From NCBI GenBank assembly GCA_040387555.1, contig JAZKDO010000001.1, forward strand, positions 630,574 through 694,573: DNA of 64,000 bases, read 5' to 3'. Source of the stretch: UBA4416 sp040387555 (lineage in GTDB: Bacteria > Bacteroidota > Bacteroidia > B-17B0 > Aurantibacillaceae). The position numbers were made by a program, and so were the translations under genes. The notes below the pieces were generated by a model. That model searched no databases. It had not been told where the DNA came from and saw nothing but the letters and a program-made list of their open reading frames with translations. Positions 1 through 8,824 of the stretch are shown in pieces; position 1 is the stretch's first letter, and each line of letters begins with the position of its first letter.

Positions 1-17
1 CAATTATTTAAAGAGCA

Positions 18-404
18 TTACTTCTGGCCAGTAAAAGTATAGGATCCGGTGGCTATTACATCTAAATGACTACCTAGAACTATTGAGACATTATTTCCGT
101 TACTTGATTTTCCCTCAAATCCTCCACTAGACTTTGAAACCAATTGGGTTATATTGTCCGAATAAGTCCCGCCTGTATTTGTAGTGAGATAAATACTACA
201 ACTCTCGCAACCGGTTTTAGAAATCGTCAAATTTCCTAAAGAGAAGGCATTAGATGAAGAAGACCCGTGGCCATGATAAGCACCGTTATAGTGAGAGTTA
301 AAACAAGGATCTGAAATTCCAGATTCTAAATTAACTGGTGATGCTTTCTTTTTACAAGACAACAATCCCACAATCATAACTGCCATTAAAATTTCTTTTT
401 CCAT
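18..404 (-). CDS. small putative lipoprotein, function unknown
   Basis: A 128-residue protein of unknown function. Its N-terminus is short and hydrophobic and ends in a lipobox-like GLLSC with Cys17, followed by three lysines, so it is probably a lipoprotein. The mature part is rich in Gly, Ser and Asn, with one C-x-x-C pair (CESC) and a Cys in DPCFNSHY. The first residues (MEKEI) are unusually acidic for a signal peptide; a start at Met7 would give an even shorter one, so the start is uncertain. It begins 3 bp after the mfd stop codon on the same strand, so it is likely the last gene of an mfd transcript. I recognise no domain. Confidence 0.6.
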   Translation of the reverse strand: MEKEILMAVMIVGLLSCKKKASPVNLESGISDPCFNSHYNGAYHGHGSSSSNAFSLGNLTISKTGCESCSIYLTTNTGGTYSDNITQLVSKSSGGFEGKSSNGNNVSIVLGSHLDVIATGSYTFTGQK

Positions 405-407
405 CGC

Positions 408-3400
408 TTAGGGTTTGCTTTCAGATCCCATCGGATCGGCAATTAAATTAGCTATTTTTTCTAAAACCACAATGGCTTCGTCAACGCTTTTAATGTTTTC
501 GATAGTAAGCCATAACTTATTGTTTTGTTCCTTTAAAGCGGTTTGCTTAGGTGTTTTTTGGGCATAAGCTAACACAGCTTTAAACATGGGCGAATTAAAA
601 TATTCACTATCCTGCTTGCTTAAAAAGTAAGAAAGCATTTTATTATTTTTCAGCGTGATCTTTTCAAAGCCTAATTGCATCGCAGCCCATCGCATCCGAA
701 CCACATTGATTAATTCAGAAACTTCAATAGGTAATGGTCCAAAACGATCCCTCATTTTCGATTCAAATACCAGCAATTCTTCCGCTTTACTCACGCTATC
801 CAGCTCACGATACAACAACAAACGCTCGGTAAGGTTGCTCACATAAGAATCAGGGATCAATAATTGCAAATCGGTATCTACAACCGTTTCTTTCACAAAC
901 TGTCGCGAGAAGACAGATTTATCAGTACTAGCACCCTCTCCATCTTCCACTACATCCTTATACCAATTTTCCTGTTTCAGTTCTTCAATGGCTTCATTCA
1001 ATATTTTCATATAGGTATCAAAACCCATATCATTAATAAAACCACTTTGTTCGCCGCCTAATAAATTTCCTGCGCCCCGAATGTCCAGATCCCTCATAGC
1101 AATTTGAAATCCACTTCCCAAGTCGCTGAATTCAACAATTGCCTTTAACCGTTTTCTTGCTTCGGATGTTAAATTTATAAATGGTGGTGTTAGTAAATAG
1201 CAAAACGCTTTTTTGTTGCTCCGCCCTACCCTACCCCGCATTTGGTGCAAATCACTCAGACCGAAATTCTGAGAATCATTAATAATAATTGTATTCGCGT
1301 TACTAATATCTAATCCCGATTCAATTATAGTGGTGGCTACTAAAATGTCAAATTCGCCTTCAATAAAACTAAACATTACGTCTTCCAGTTTATCACCTTC
1401 CATTTGTCCATGCCCAACCGCTACTCTCGCTTCTGGAACCAAGCGCTGAATAATACCAGCCACTTCCTGGATACTTTGAACTTTATTGTGGACAAAATAA
1501 ACCTGTCCTCCACGATTTAACTCATAGGAAATTGCGTCACGGATGGCTTCTTCGCTAAACGAAATTAATTCAGTTTGTACCGGATACCGGTTTGCCGGCG
1601 GTGTTGATATAACCGATAAATCACGCGCGCCCATTAAACTGAATTGAAGGGTTCTCGGAATTGGTGTAGCAGTTAGAGTTAGTGTGTCTACTGTTGTTTT
1701 AAACGTCTTTAATTTATCCTTAATACCAACTCCAAACTTTTGCTCTTCATCTATGATCAATAAACCTAAATCTTTAAACTTCACATCTTTTCCAACAATT
1801 TTATGTGTACCAATCAGGATGTCGATTTTCCCTTCGGCTGTTTTCGCTAAAACTTCTTTCACTTCTTTCGCTGAACGAAAACGGTTAATGTAGCTGATGT
1901 TACAAGGCAGGTCTTTTAGCCTTTCCTGGAAAGTTTTAAAATGCTGATACGCTAAAATAGTTGTTGGAACTAAAATAGCGACTTGTTTACTATCACACAC
2001 GGCCTTAAATGCGGCACGGATTGCAATTTCTGTTTTACCGAATCCTACATCACCACAAACCAAGCGATCCATTGGATGCGGTTTTTCCATGTCCTTTTTT
2101 ACATCCGTTGTTACTTTGATCTGATCAGGCGTATCTTCATAAATGAACGAAGCCTCTAATTCATGCTGCAAGTAATTATCCTGAGGGTAACGGTGTCCGG
2201 GTTGCGCTTTTCGTTTGGCGTAAAGCTTAATTAAATCGTAAGCAACTTCCTTGACGTTTTTCTTGGTTTTTTGTTTCAAAGTGCTCCAGGTGGTTGAACC
2301 AATTTTGTCGATTCGTGGCACATTTCCTTCTTTGCCTGTATACTTACTAATGCGGTGCAAACTGTGAATACTCACATACAAAAAATCATTGTCTTTATAC
2401 ACCAGCTTCACAGCTTCCTGTTCCTTACCATTTACATTCAGTTTTACCAAGCCCCCAAATCGTCCAATTCCATGATCAATGTGTGTGACAAAATCGCCGG
2501 GGTTAAGTGACAAAATTTCTTTTAAAGTGAGGGATTCAGATGTTTTATATTTTGTTTCCTTTAAATGAAAACGGTGATAACGCTCGAAGACCTGATGGTC
2601 GGTATAACAAGCAATCTTCAGATCATGATCGATGAACCCTTCATGAATATTAATGTTCACGTGTTCTATTAAACTATCTGCCGTGCGGTGTTCCTTGGAC
2701 AATAAATCATTAAAGATTGTATTTAACCTCTCCGCTTGTTTAGTATTATCAGTTGTTAAGTAATTTTTATACCCTTTGGCTTTATTAGCTTTCAGGTCAT
2801 TGATGAGCATGTCAAAATTCTTATTGAATTGAGGTTGCCCACTCTGATTAAAAGCAATTTCCTGTGAAGCTATGTGCTTTTGCAAACCGTATTCTATAAT
2901 AGTGAATGGTTTAATCAGTGATAAAAAATCTTCTCCCTGAAGGTATAATTCCTGTGGAGGCAAATGTTCAATGGTTCCCGATAAGGCGGCATGCGCTTTC
3001 TCTGTTTTCTCAAACAACTTATTAATTGTATCTTTTGAAAACAACACATCGTCAAAACACAAAACAGTGTCTTCCGAAATATAATCGAAAATGGATTGAC
3101 GAACCTCAATAACCTGATTGGACTGTATATCGGGGATAATCGTCACAAAATCATAATTATGATTAGATAACTGGGAAGCAGGATCAAAAGTTTTAATGGC
3201 ATCTACATCATTCCCAAATAACTCAATGCGATAAGGCAATTCATGTGCAAAAGAATACACATCAACAATTCCGCCACGAATCGCATACTGGCCGGGTTCA
3301 GAAACAAAATCGCATAACTCAAAATCATAACTGGATAAAAATTCCTGAATGAAATCAATACTCAGTTTTTCACCTTTTTTAATGACTAATGTGTTCTTAC

Positions 3401-3791
3401 TTAAGCTGGTTTTAGAAGCCACTTTTTCTGCCAATGCTGCAGCATAAGTTACTACAATCCCGGAGTAGCTTTCTTTACTCAAATTACTAAGCGCCTCAGC
3501 TCTTTCCTGAACGGACGCATTACTGGTTTTCTCTTCCTTGTAAGGAACTTTATAACTTTCAGGGAAATAATGAATGTGTTTTTCAGGAAGCAATGCCTGA
3601 AGATCATTTAATAAATAAGCGGCTTTTTCCTTGTCGTTACAGACAATAAAGAAGTTGGCAGAAGTGTTTTGAAACAGATCGTTTACCAAAAAGGCAAACG
3701 AGGATCCGCGCAATCCTGATAAAAATACATTTGTATTAAGGTTTGCTTGCTTGTTTTTTAATTCGCCCCAAAACTTACCGTTCCACCACAT
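408..3791 (-). CDS. mfd: transcription-repair coupling factor Mfd
   Basis: Mfd is the DNA translocase that removes stalled RNA polymerase at lesions and recruits UvrA. At 1127 residues it is the usual full length. Domains in order: N-terminal UvrB-like region (about 1-400); RNA-polymerase-interacting CarD-like domain near residue 437 (NPGDFVTHIDHGIGRF); RecG-like translocase with Walker A GDVGFGKTE near 580, the DEEQ box near 681, TATPIPRTL, and the motif VI arginines in QMRGRVGRS; C-terminal TRCF domain that regulates UvrA binding (about 970-1100). The gene is monocistronic or leads the small lipoprotein gene 3 bp downstream. No key motif is missing. Confidence 0.97.
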   Translation of the reverse strand: MWWNGKFWGELKNKQANLNTNVFLSGLRGSSFAFLVNDLFQNTSANFFIVCNDKEKAAYLLNDLQALLPEKHIHYFPESYKVPYKEEKTSNASVQERAEALSNLSKESYSGIVVTYAAALAEKVASKTSLSKNTLVIKKGEKLSIDFIQEFLSSYDFELCDFVSEPGQYAIRGGIVDVYSFAHELPYRIELFGNDVDAIKTFDPASQLSNHNYDFVTIIPDIQSNQVIEVRQSIFDYISEDTVLCFDDVLFSKDTINKLFEKTEKAHAALSGTIEHLPPQELYLQGEDFLSLIKPFTIIEYGLQKHIASQEIAFNQSGQPQFNKNFDMLINDLKANKAKGYKNYLTTDNTKQAERLNTIFNDLLSKEHRTADSLIEHVNINIHEGFIDHDLKIACYTDHQVFERYHRFHLKETKYKTSESLTLKEILSLNPGDFVTHIDHGIGRFGGLVKLNVNGKEQEAVKLVYKDNDFLYVSIHSLHRISKYTGKEGNVPRIDKIGSTTWSTLKQKTKKNVKEVAYDLIKLYAKRKAQPGHRYPQDNYLQHELEASFIYEDTPDQIKVTTDVKKDMEKPHPMDRLVCGDVGFGKTEIAIRAAFKAVCDSKQVAILVPTTILAYQHFKTFQERLKDLPCNISYINRFRSAKEVKEVLAKTAEGKIDILIGTHKIVGKDVKFKDLGLLIIDEEQKFGVGIKDKLKTFKTTVDTLTLTATPIPRTLQFSLMGARDLSVISTPPANRYPVQTELISFSEEAIRDAISYELNRGGQVYFVHNKVQSIQEVAGIIQRLVPEARVAVGHGQMEGDKLEDVMFSFIEGEFDILVATTIIESGLDISNANTIIINDSQNFGLSDLHQMRGRVGRSNKKAFCYLLTPPFINLTSEARKRLKAIVEFSDLGSGFQIAMRDLDIRGAGNLLGGEQSGFINDMGFDTYMKILNEAIEELKQENWYKDVVEDGEGASTDKSVFSRQFVKETVVDTDLQLLIPDSYVSNLTERLLLYRELDSVSKAEELLVFESKMRDRFGPLPIEVSELINVVRMRWAAMQLGFEKITLKNNKMLSYFLSKQDSEYFNSPMFKAVLAYAQKTPKQTALKEQNNKLWLTIENIKSVDEAIVVLEKIANLIADPMGSESKP

Positions 3792-3920
3792 TGAGGCGCT
3801 AAAGATAGCTTATTTTTACCTAAAATATTACATCATCATTACACAAAAACAGCATAGGTTGCAAATTGAGGCCTGCGCTTCACGACATAAATAACCGAAG
3901 ATTGACTTTGAAAAACCAAT

Positions 3921-6053
3921 CTACAGTTTAGGCTCTATTCCCATATTGTAGAAAATAAATGAATAAATATCCGCCTGTTCTTCAATAACTTTAGCTGTTG
4001 GTTTTCCCGCACCATGTCCAGCTTTACTGTCAACGCGAATAATCATCGGATTAGCTCCGGTATTTTTTTCCTGTAATGTTGCTGCAAATTTAAAAGAGTG
4101 CGCCGGAACCACTCTGTCATCATGATCCGCTGTTGTGATCATGGTTGCAGGATAGCTCTCATTTTTCACATTGTGCAAAGGTGAATATTTAACCAGGTAA
4201 TTGAACTGGCTGCTGCTATCACTCGATCCATATTCAACAGCCCAGCCCCAGCCTACTGTGAATTTATGGTAACGCAACATATCCAACACGCCAACCGCCG
4301 GAAGACATACCTTATACAAATCAGGGCGCTGCGTCATACAAGCGCCAATTAATAAACCACCATTAGAACCGCCTTGTATGGCAAGTCTTTCGGAAGAAGT
4401 ATATTTTTCCTTGATTAAATATTCTGCAGCGGCGATAAAATCATCGAACACATTTTGTTTCTTGTCAAGCATTCCTGCCTTGTGCCAGGCCTCTCCGTAT
4501 TCTCCACCACCCCTGATATTAGCCAACACAAAAACCCCTCCCTGTTCTAAAAACGCAATGCGGGCTGAACTAAAGCTAGGATTCATGGATGCATTAAATC
4601 CACCGTAAGCATACAATAGCGTTGGATTTGTTCCATCTTTTTTCAAGCCTTTTTTGCTGACGATAAACATCGGCACTTTAGTTCCATCTTTAGAAGTATA
4701 AAACACTTGTTTTGATTCATATTCGTCCACGTTGAATTTAACTTCTGTTTTGCGGAATAACTCTGATTTACCGGTTGCAACAGTGTATTTGAAAATACTT
4801 GTTGGAACCGTGAACGAGGTGTAGGTATAATAAAAATCCTTGTCATTTGCTTTGCCGCTAAATCCTTCGGCGGTGCCAAGCCCTGGTAAAACGATTTCAT
4901 GTTCCAATTTACCAGCTAAATCATGCTGATAAACGTGTGTAGCTACATCTTTTAAATATGTGATGAATAACTTTTTGCCACAGGTCGATGCTCCTTCCAT
5001 AAACTCAGGCTTTTCTGCTATCACCGTTTTCCAATTTGCCTTAGCAGGATTTTTTGGGTCTACAAGAACCACCTGTTGATTTAGTGCGCCATCATTTGTT
5101 TTAACCAATAGCTTGTCTCCAACATTATCTATCACACCATAATCGTATTCAAAGCCTTTAAATAATAAGGCGAAATCTTTTTGTCCCGTTGTCAAATCTT
5201 TATAAAACACTTCATTACCTGAAGTGCCGGCGCTTGAATACAAAATCAAAAAGCGTTCGTCTTCCGTTACTGCGGCATTCAGGTATAATTTAGGATGTTT
5301 CTTATCCTCATAAACCAACTGATCCTTTGATTGAGGATCACCTAAGTTATGATAGTAAATTTTATGGTATTCATTCACATTCGAAAACTCTTTTCCTTTA
5401 ACAGGCGCGTCGTAACGACTATAGTAAAAACCATTACCTTTCCAGGAAGCGCCACTGAATTTAACCCACTCCAATTCATCACTCATTTTTTTCTGAGTAG
5501 CAATTTCCATTACATACATAGTTTCCCAATCGCTTCCAGATTGATTAATCGCATAAGCCACATATTTATTATCGTTTGAGAAACCCATCAAGCTCATAGC
5601 AGCAGTGCCATCCTTAGATAGTGTATTTGGATCAAGGAACACTTTTGGTTCTTCCTTTTCCTTCTGAAAATATAATACACTTTGATTTTGCAATCCATCA
5701 TTTTTATAAAAGAACAGGTATTCTCCTACTTTAAATAGCGAACTGTATTTCGGGAAATTCATCAACTCTTCAATTCGCTTACCAAGCTTTTGGCGGAAGG
5801 GAATTTTAGAAAGATAATCTTCTGTTACTTTTCGTTGCTCGTTCACCCAAAGCTTTGTGTTCTCGGTAGTATCGTTTTCTAACCAACGATACGGGTCTTC
5901 TATTTTAGTACCAAAGTAATCATCTACCTGACTTACTTTTTCTGTTTTGGGATAGGTTAGTTTTTGCTGCACAGATTCATTGGTTTTTTTATCATTACAA
6001 GAGGCCATTACAACGGCTGAAATTCCTGCGATGATGAATTGCTTGTTTATCAT
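3921..6053 (-). CDS. prolyl oligopeptidase family serine peptidase (S9A), lipoprotein
   Basis: This is a prolyl oligopeptidase, which cleaves short peptides after proline. The 710 residues fit the S9A family. A signal peptide with lipobox MASC (Cys19) suggests export and lipid anchoring. The N-terminal segment has the family motif DPYRWLE, then a beta-propeller (roughly 80-430) and a C-terminal alpha/beta hydrolase domain. The catalytic triad is visible: Ser563 in GGSNGG, Asp645 in DHDDRVV and His680 in GHGAGK. All are spaced as in the characterised family, so the enzyme should be active. It stands alone between mfd and fumC. Its upstream region carries a perfect palindrome overlapping a TATATTTG promoter box. 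Confidence 0.93.
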   Translation of the reverse strand: MINKQFIIAGISAVVMASCNDKKTNESVQQKLTYPKTEKVSQVDDYFGTKIEDPYRWLENDTTENTKLWVNEQRKVTEDYLSKIPFRQKLGKRIEELMNFPKYSSLFKVGEYLFFYKNDGLQNQSVLYFQKEKEEPKVFLDPNTLSKDGTAAMSLMGFSNDNKYVAYAINQSGSDWETMYVMEIATQKKMSDELEWVKFSGASWKGNGFYYSRYDAPVKGKEFSNVNEYHKIYYHNLGDPQSKDQLVYEDKKHPKLYLNAAVTEDERFLILYSSAGTSGNEVFYKDLTTGQKDFALLFKGFEYDYGVIDNVGDKLLVKTNDGALNQQVVLVDPKNPAKANWKTVIAEKPEFMEGASTCGKKLFITYLKDVATHVYQHDLAGKLEHEIVLPGLGTAEGFSGKANDKDFYYTYTSFTVPTSIFKYTVATGKSELFRKTEVKFNVDEYESKQVFYTSKDGTKVPMFIVSKKGLKKDGTNPTLLYAYGGFNASMNPSFSSARIAFLEQGGVFVLANIRGGGEYGEAWHKAGMLDKKQNVFDDFIAAAEYLIKEKYTSSERLAIQGGSNGGLLIGACMTQRPDLYKVCLPAVGVLDMLRYHKFTVGWGWAVEYGSSDSSSQFNYLVKYSPLHNVKNESYPATMITTADHDDRVVPAHSFKFAATLQEKNTGANPMIIRVDSKAGHGAGKPTAKVIEEQADIYSFIFYNMGIEPKL

Positions 6054-6061
6054 AAGATTTG

Positions 6062-6078
6062 ATTTGATATCAAATATA
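6062..6078 (-). promoter_or_regulatory. palindrome overlapping a -7 promoter box of the prolyl oligopeptidase gene
   Basis: Read on the minus strand, TATATTTG (6071-6078) fits the Bacteroidota -7 consensus TAnnTTTG, about 18 bp before the start codon. It overlaps the perfect 14-bp palindrome ATTTGATATCAAAT (6062-6075). No TTTG -33 element is visible at the usual distance. The palindrome could be an operator, but short AT-rich palindromes also arise by chance. Confidence 0.35.
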
Positions 6079-6140
6079 GCTTAATAGTAGAATATACTAT
6101 TAGATTACATAACCGTATTAAGCCGCTTATAAACTAAAAC

Positions 6141-6165
6141 TGCCCGACGGGAATTTCCCGGGGCA
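6141..6165 (-). terminator. likely rho-independent terminator of fumC
   Basis: Nested complementary arms TGCCC/GGGCA enclose CGGGA/TCCCG around a very short loop. On the minus strand the hairpin is followed by a T-rich stretch (AGTTTTAGTTT). It lies about 90 bp downstream of the fumC stop, with a repeat element in between. Confidence 0.5.
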
Positions 6166-6176
6166 ATTTTGTTATA

Positions 6177-6238
6177 GTCACCCTGAACTTGTTTCAGGGT
6201 CTCATGAGATGCCGCTTCTCGACTCCGCTCGAAGTGAC
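6177..6238. repeat. compound palindromic intergenic repeat
   Basis: A 62-bp element bounded by GTCAC and GTGAC. Inside are the hairpin ACCCTGAA/TTCAGGGT with a 5-nt loop, the palindrome TCTCATGAGA, and a TTCTCGACTCCGCTCGAA arm (6216-6233). The last arm recurs with one mismatch at 12269-12286 between mnmG and the methyltransferase gene, so it belongs to a dispersed family. Its GC content is higher than the flanks. Similar short palindromic repeats are common between genes in Bacteroidota. Confidence 0.6.
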
Positions 6239-6252
6239 AGTTCTGCATAATT

Positions 6253-7650
6253 TTACTTCAAACTTCCAATCATGTCTTCGGGGCGAACCCATTGATCGAA
6301 TTGTTCGTTAGTGACGTAGCCTAATTCAATAGCAGCTTCACGTAAAGTTTTATTTCCTTTGTGGGCTGTTTTAGCAATTTTAGCTGCTTTCTCGTAACCA
6401 ATATGTGTATTTAACGCTGTTACCAACATCAATGAATTTTCTAAATGTTTTTTAATCTCCGGTAAATTAGCAGTAATACCATCGCTGCACTTCTCTGTAA
6501 AAGAAACACAAGCATCTCCAATTAAACGCGCAGACTGCAGAACGTTAGCTGCAATTAATGGTTTAAATACATTCAATTCGAAATGTCCGTTTAAGCCACC
6601 AACAGTTGCCGCTACATCGTTACCAATCACCTGAGCGCAAACCATCGTTAATGCTTCCGGTTGTGTTGGATTTACTTTTCCGGGCATAATAGAAGAGCCT
6701 GGCTCGTTATCCGGAATAACAATCTCCCCTATTCCACAACGCGGACCAGAAGACAGCATACGGATATCATTCGCTATTTTGAATAAAGCGACTGCGCTGC
6801 GCTTCAATGCACCACTTAATTCAATCATAGCATCATGTGCCGCCAACGCTTCAAACTTATTGGGAGCCGTTACAAATGGTAAGCCTGTTAATTCAGCAAT
6901 TTTTTTAGCTACTAACACATCATATCCTTTTGGAGTGTTTAATCCTGTTCCAACAGCTGTTCCTCCTAAGGCTAATTCTTTAACTGCTTCAAGCGCATTT
7001 TTTAAAGCACGGATGCTCATATTGATTTGCTGTACGTAACCACTGAACTCTTGTCCCAACGATAGTGGTGTAGCGTCCATGAAGTGCGTACGGCCTGTTT
7101 TTATAATGTTTTCAAACTCTTTCACTTTTTTAGCCAATGAATCGCGTAATTTTTCCATTCCAGGAATAGTAATTTCTACTACCTGCTTGTAAGCCGCAAT
7201 ATGCATAGCTGTTGGGTACGTATCGTTAGATGACTGAGATTTATTCACATCATCATTCGGGTGCAAAACTTTTGGTTCATCAGATAATTTTCCGCCATTG
7301 ATCACATGAGCACGGTAAGCAATCACCTCATTCGCATTCATGTTACTTTGTGTACCGGAACCTGTTTGCCAGATCACTAACGGAAACTGATCATCTAATT
7401 TCTTAGCTAAAATTTCATCACAGGCTTTAGCAATTAAATCACATTTTTCTTTTGATAAAACACCTAATTCACAATTCGCTAAAGCAGCTGCTTTTTTCAG
7501 GTAACCAAAGGCGTATATTATTTCCTTTGGCATACTAGCCTCTGGACCAATTTTAAAGTTGTTGCGTGAACGCTCTGTTTGAGCGCCCCAATAAACATTG
7601 GCTGGTACTTTAACCTCGCCCATTGTGTCTGTTTCGATTCTGAATTCCAT
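6253..7650 (-). CDS. fumC: class II fumarate hydratase
   Basis: FumC interconverts fumarate and L-malate in the TCA cycle. It is cytoplasmic, homotetrameric and needs no iron-sulfur cluster. The 465 residues are the usual length. Seen in the sequence: the N-terminal FRIETDTMGEV, the substrate-binding TGSGTQSNMN, the second conserved region (GRTHFMDATP), and the fumarase/aspartase signature GSSIMPGKVNP with the active-site loop serines at 319-320. Argininosuccinate lyase and aspartase share the fold, but TGSGTQSNMN is typical of fumarase. The same window carries sucA and odhB of the same pathway, far away and not co-transcribed. Confidence 0.97.
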   Translation of the reverse strand: MEFRIETDTMGEVKVPANVYWGAQTERSRNNFKIGPEASMPKEIIYAFGYLKKAAALANCELGVLSKEKCDLIAKACDEILAKKLDDQFPLVIWQTGSGTQSNMNANEVIAYRAHVINGGKLSDEPKVLHPNDDVNKSQSSNDTYPTAMHIAAYKQVVEITIPGMEKLRDSLAKKVKEFENIIKTGRTHFMDATPLSLGQEFSGYVQQINMSIRALKNALEAVKELALGGTAVGTGLNTPKGYDVLVAKKIAELTGLPFVTAPNKFEALAAHDAMIELSGALKRSAVALFKIANDIRMLSSGPRCGIGEIVIPDNEPGSSIMPGKVNPTQPEALTMVCAQVIGNDVAATVGGLNGHFELNVFKPLIAANVLQSARLIGDACVSFTEKCSDGITANLPEIKKHLENSLMLVTALNTHIGYEKAAKIAKTAHKGNKTLREAAIELGYVTNEQFDQWVRPEDMIGSLK

Positions 7651-8101
7651 AGTAGTGTTTGTTTTAGATGGACGAATTTAATAAAAATGCGCCTGTTTTA
7701 TCCGATTATTTAAATTTTTTCGAATGTAAACAATGTTGTACAATAGACTCTGCATATAATTTCTTGGCAAATTTACTTTGTGAAAATGGCAGGAAAATAA
7801 TTGGCAACAGGTTATTTGGGTAGAATCTCAAAAATACTATTGTAAAAAATAAAAATTAGGGTTATTAATTTAGCAAGAACTAATCAAAATAGCCATTATG
7901 AAAACAATTTCAGTGAGGGACAATTAATAGCCTATAAAATTGCAAAAACAAATACTTACCCATTTTCCAAAAATAAATTCTCTACAGTTTAGCACCGCGT
8001 TAGGGATGCGGCGAAAATCCTTTTTGCTGCCTCTTTGCAAAAAGATTGCAGCGAGTCAGCCCGGCCGAAGGCAACGCCCAAAACTTTTTTATAAAATAGA
8101 T
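7651..8101. other. intergenic region between divergent fumC and the Rossmann-fold gene
   Basis: About 450 bp without a credible gene. It should hold the fumC promoter on the minus strand, though I find no clear TAnnTTTG box there. It contains the imperfect hairpin repeat described separately. A 64-codon plus-strand frame crossing that repeat has no recognisable features and is not called. Confidence 0.6.
7997..8077. repeat. long imperfect hairpin repeat, GC-rich arms
   Basis: Outer arms GCGTT (7997-8001) and AACGC (8073-8077) enclose inner arms CTTTTTGC and GCAAAAAG around a short loop, with GC-rich flanks (GATGCGGCG; CAGCCCGGCCG). It resembles a class of intergenic palindromic repeats seen in many Bacteroidota genomes, in which GCGTTAGGGAT and GGCAACGCCC mark the ends. 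It is far more GC-rich than the surrounding DNA. Its function is unknown. Confidence 0.55.
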
Positions 8102-8131
8102 TTTGTAATTCAAAAACAATCCATACATTTG
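8102..8131 (+). promoter_or_regulatory. Bacteroidota-type promoter of the Rossmann/TetR operon
   Basis: TTTG (8102-8105) and TACATTTG (8124-8131) match the -33 TTTG and -7 TAnnTTTG elements of the Bacteroidota primary sigma factor, with an 18-bp spacer. Transcription would start near 8137, inside the operator-like palindrome immediately downstream. This geometry would allow direct repression by the TetR protein of the operon. Confidence 0.6.
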
Positions 8132-8148
8132 TAGAGTGACTAGTCAAT
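8132..8148. promoter_or_regulatory. putative TetR operator, copy 1
   Basis: The site has the perfect 10-bp palindrome TGACTAGTCA (8137-8146) within a 17-bp sequence that recurs, 16 of 17 bases identical, before the downstream dehydrogenase gene. It sits between the -7 box and the start codon of the operon that encodes a TetR regulator. It is a natural candidate for autoregulation. Confidence 0.6.
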
Positions 8149-8167
8149 TTATACAAGAAAGTAGTAT

Positions 8168-8824
8168 ATGAAAAACGTTTTGATAATTGGGAGCAGCGGA
8201 ATGATTGGTGGCCTTGTATTGGAACATTGCATGAACAATCCTGCTATCGGTCAAATTACATTGGTCAACCGAAAAACGATAAATGTTCATCATCCCAAGG
8301 TAAAAGAGATCATTCATACGGATTATATGAATTTAGAACCTGTAAAAGAGGCTTTCCTAAATATTGATCTATGTTTTTATTGCCTGGGAGTTTACACTGG
8401 TCAGTTTCCTAAAGATGAGTTCAACAAAATAACGATTGATTATGCAAAAGCGTTCGGAACTCTTTTAAAAACGTTAAGTCCAAATGCGGTTGTGTGTTTT
8501 TTAAGTGGCGCTGGTGCCGATAGTTCAGAGAAAAGTTCCGTACTGTTTGCTAAAGCAAAAGGTATTGCCGAGAACTTTTTATTGAACTTAGGGTTTTCAA
8601 AGACTTTCATTTTTCGTCCGGGATATATTTATCCGGTAACACCGCGAAATGAACCTAATTTAGCATACAAGCTCTTTAGGATCTTTTACAAACCGCTTTC
8701 TGTAATTTACCCCAACATTGGACTCACCTCTATTCAGTTAGCTTCGAAAATGGTTTCCGTGGGTTTAAATGGAAACGATAAAATTATATTAGAGAATAAC
8801 GACATTAGAGGAAATAATGGATAA
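8168..8824 (+). CDS. NAD(P)-binding Rossmann-fold protein (atypical SDR, HTATIP2/NmrA-like)
   Basis: A 218-residue protein with an N-terminal dinucleotide-binding motif, GSSGMIGG at residues 8-15, after a first beta strand (KNVLII). A Tyr-rich segment (CFYCLGVYTG) near residue 78 and SGAGAD near 120 resemble atypical extended SDRs related to HTATIP2 and nucleoside-sugar epimerases. A classical YxxxK motif is not clear, so it may bind NADP without being a standard dehydrogenase. It is the first gene of an operon with a TetR regulator, whose start overlaps its last 8 bases. The substrate cannot be inferred. Confidence 0.75.
   Translation: MKNVLIIGSSGMIGGLVLEHCMNNPAIGQITLVNRKTINVHHPKVKEIIHTDYMNLEPVKEAFLNIDLCFYCLGVYTGQFPKDEFNKITIDYAKAFGTLLKTLSPNAVVCFLSGAGADSSEKSSVLFAKAKGIAENFLLNLGFSKTFIFRPGYIYPVTPRNEPNLAYKLFRIFYKPLSVIYPNIGLTSIQLASKMVSVGLNGNDKIILENNDIRGNNG

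Noticed and set aside
7940..8134. A 64-codon plus-strand frame in the fumC upstream gap
   Set aside because: It runs through the palindromic repeat, has no recognisable domain or composition of a real protein, and overlaps the promoter of the next operon.
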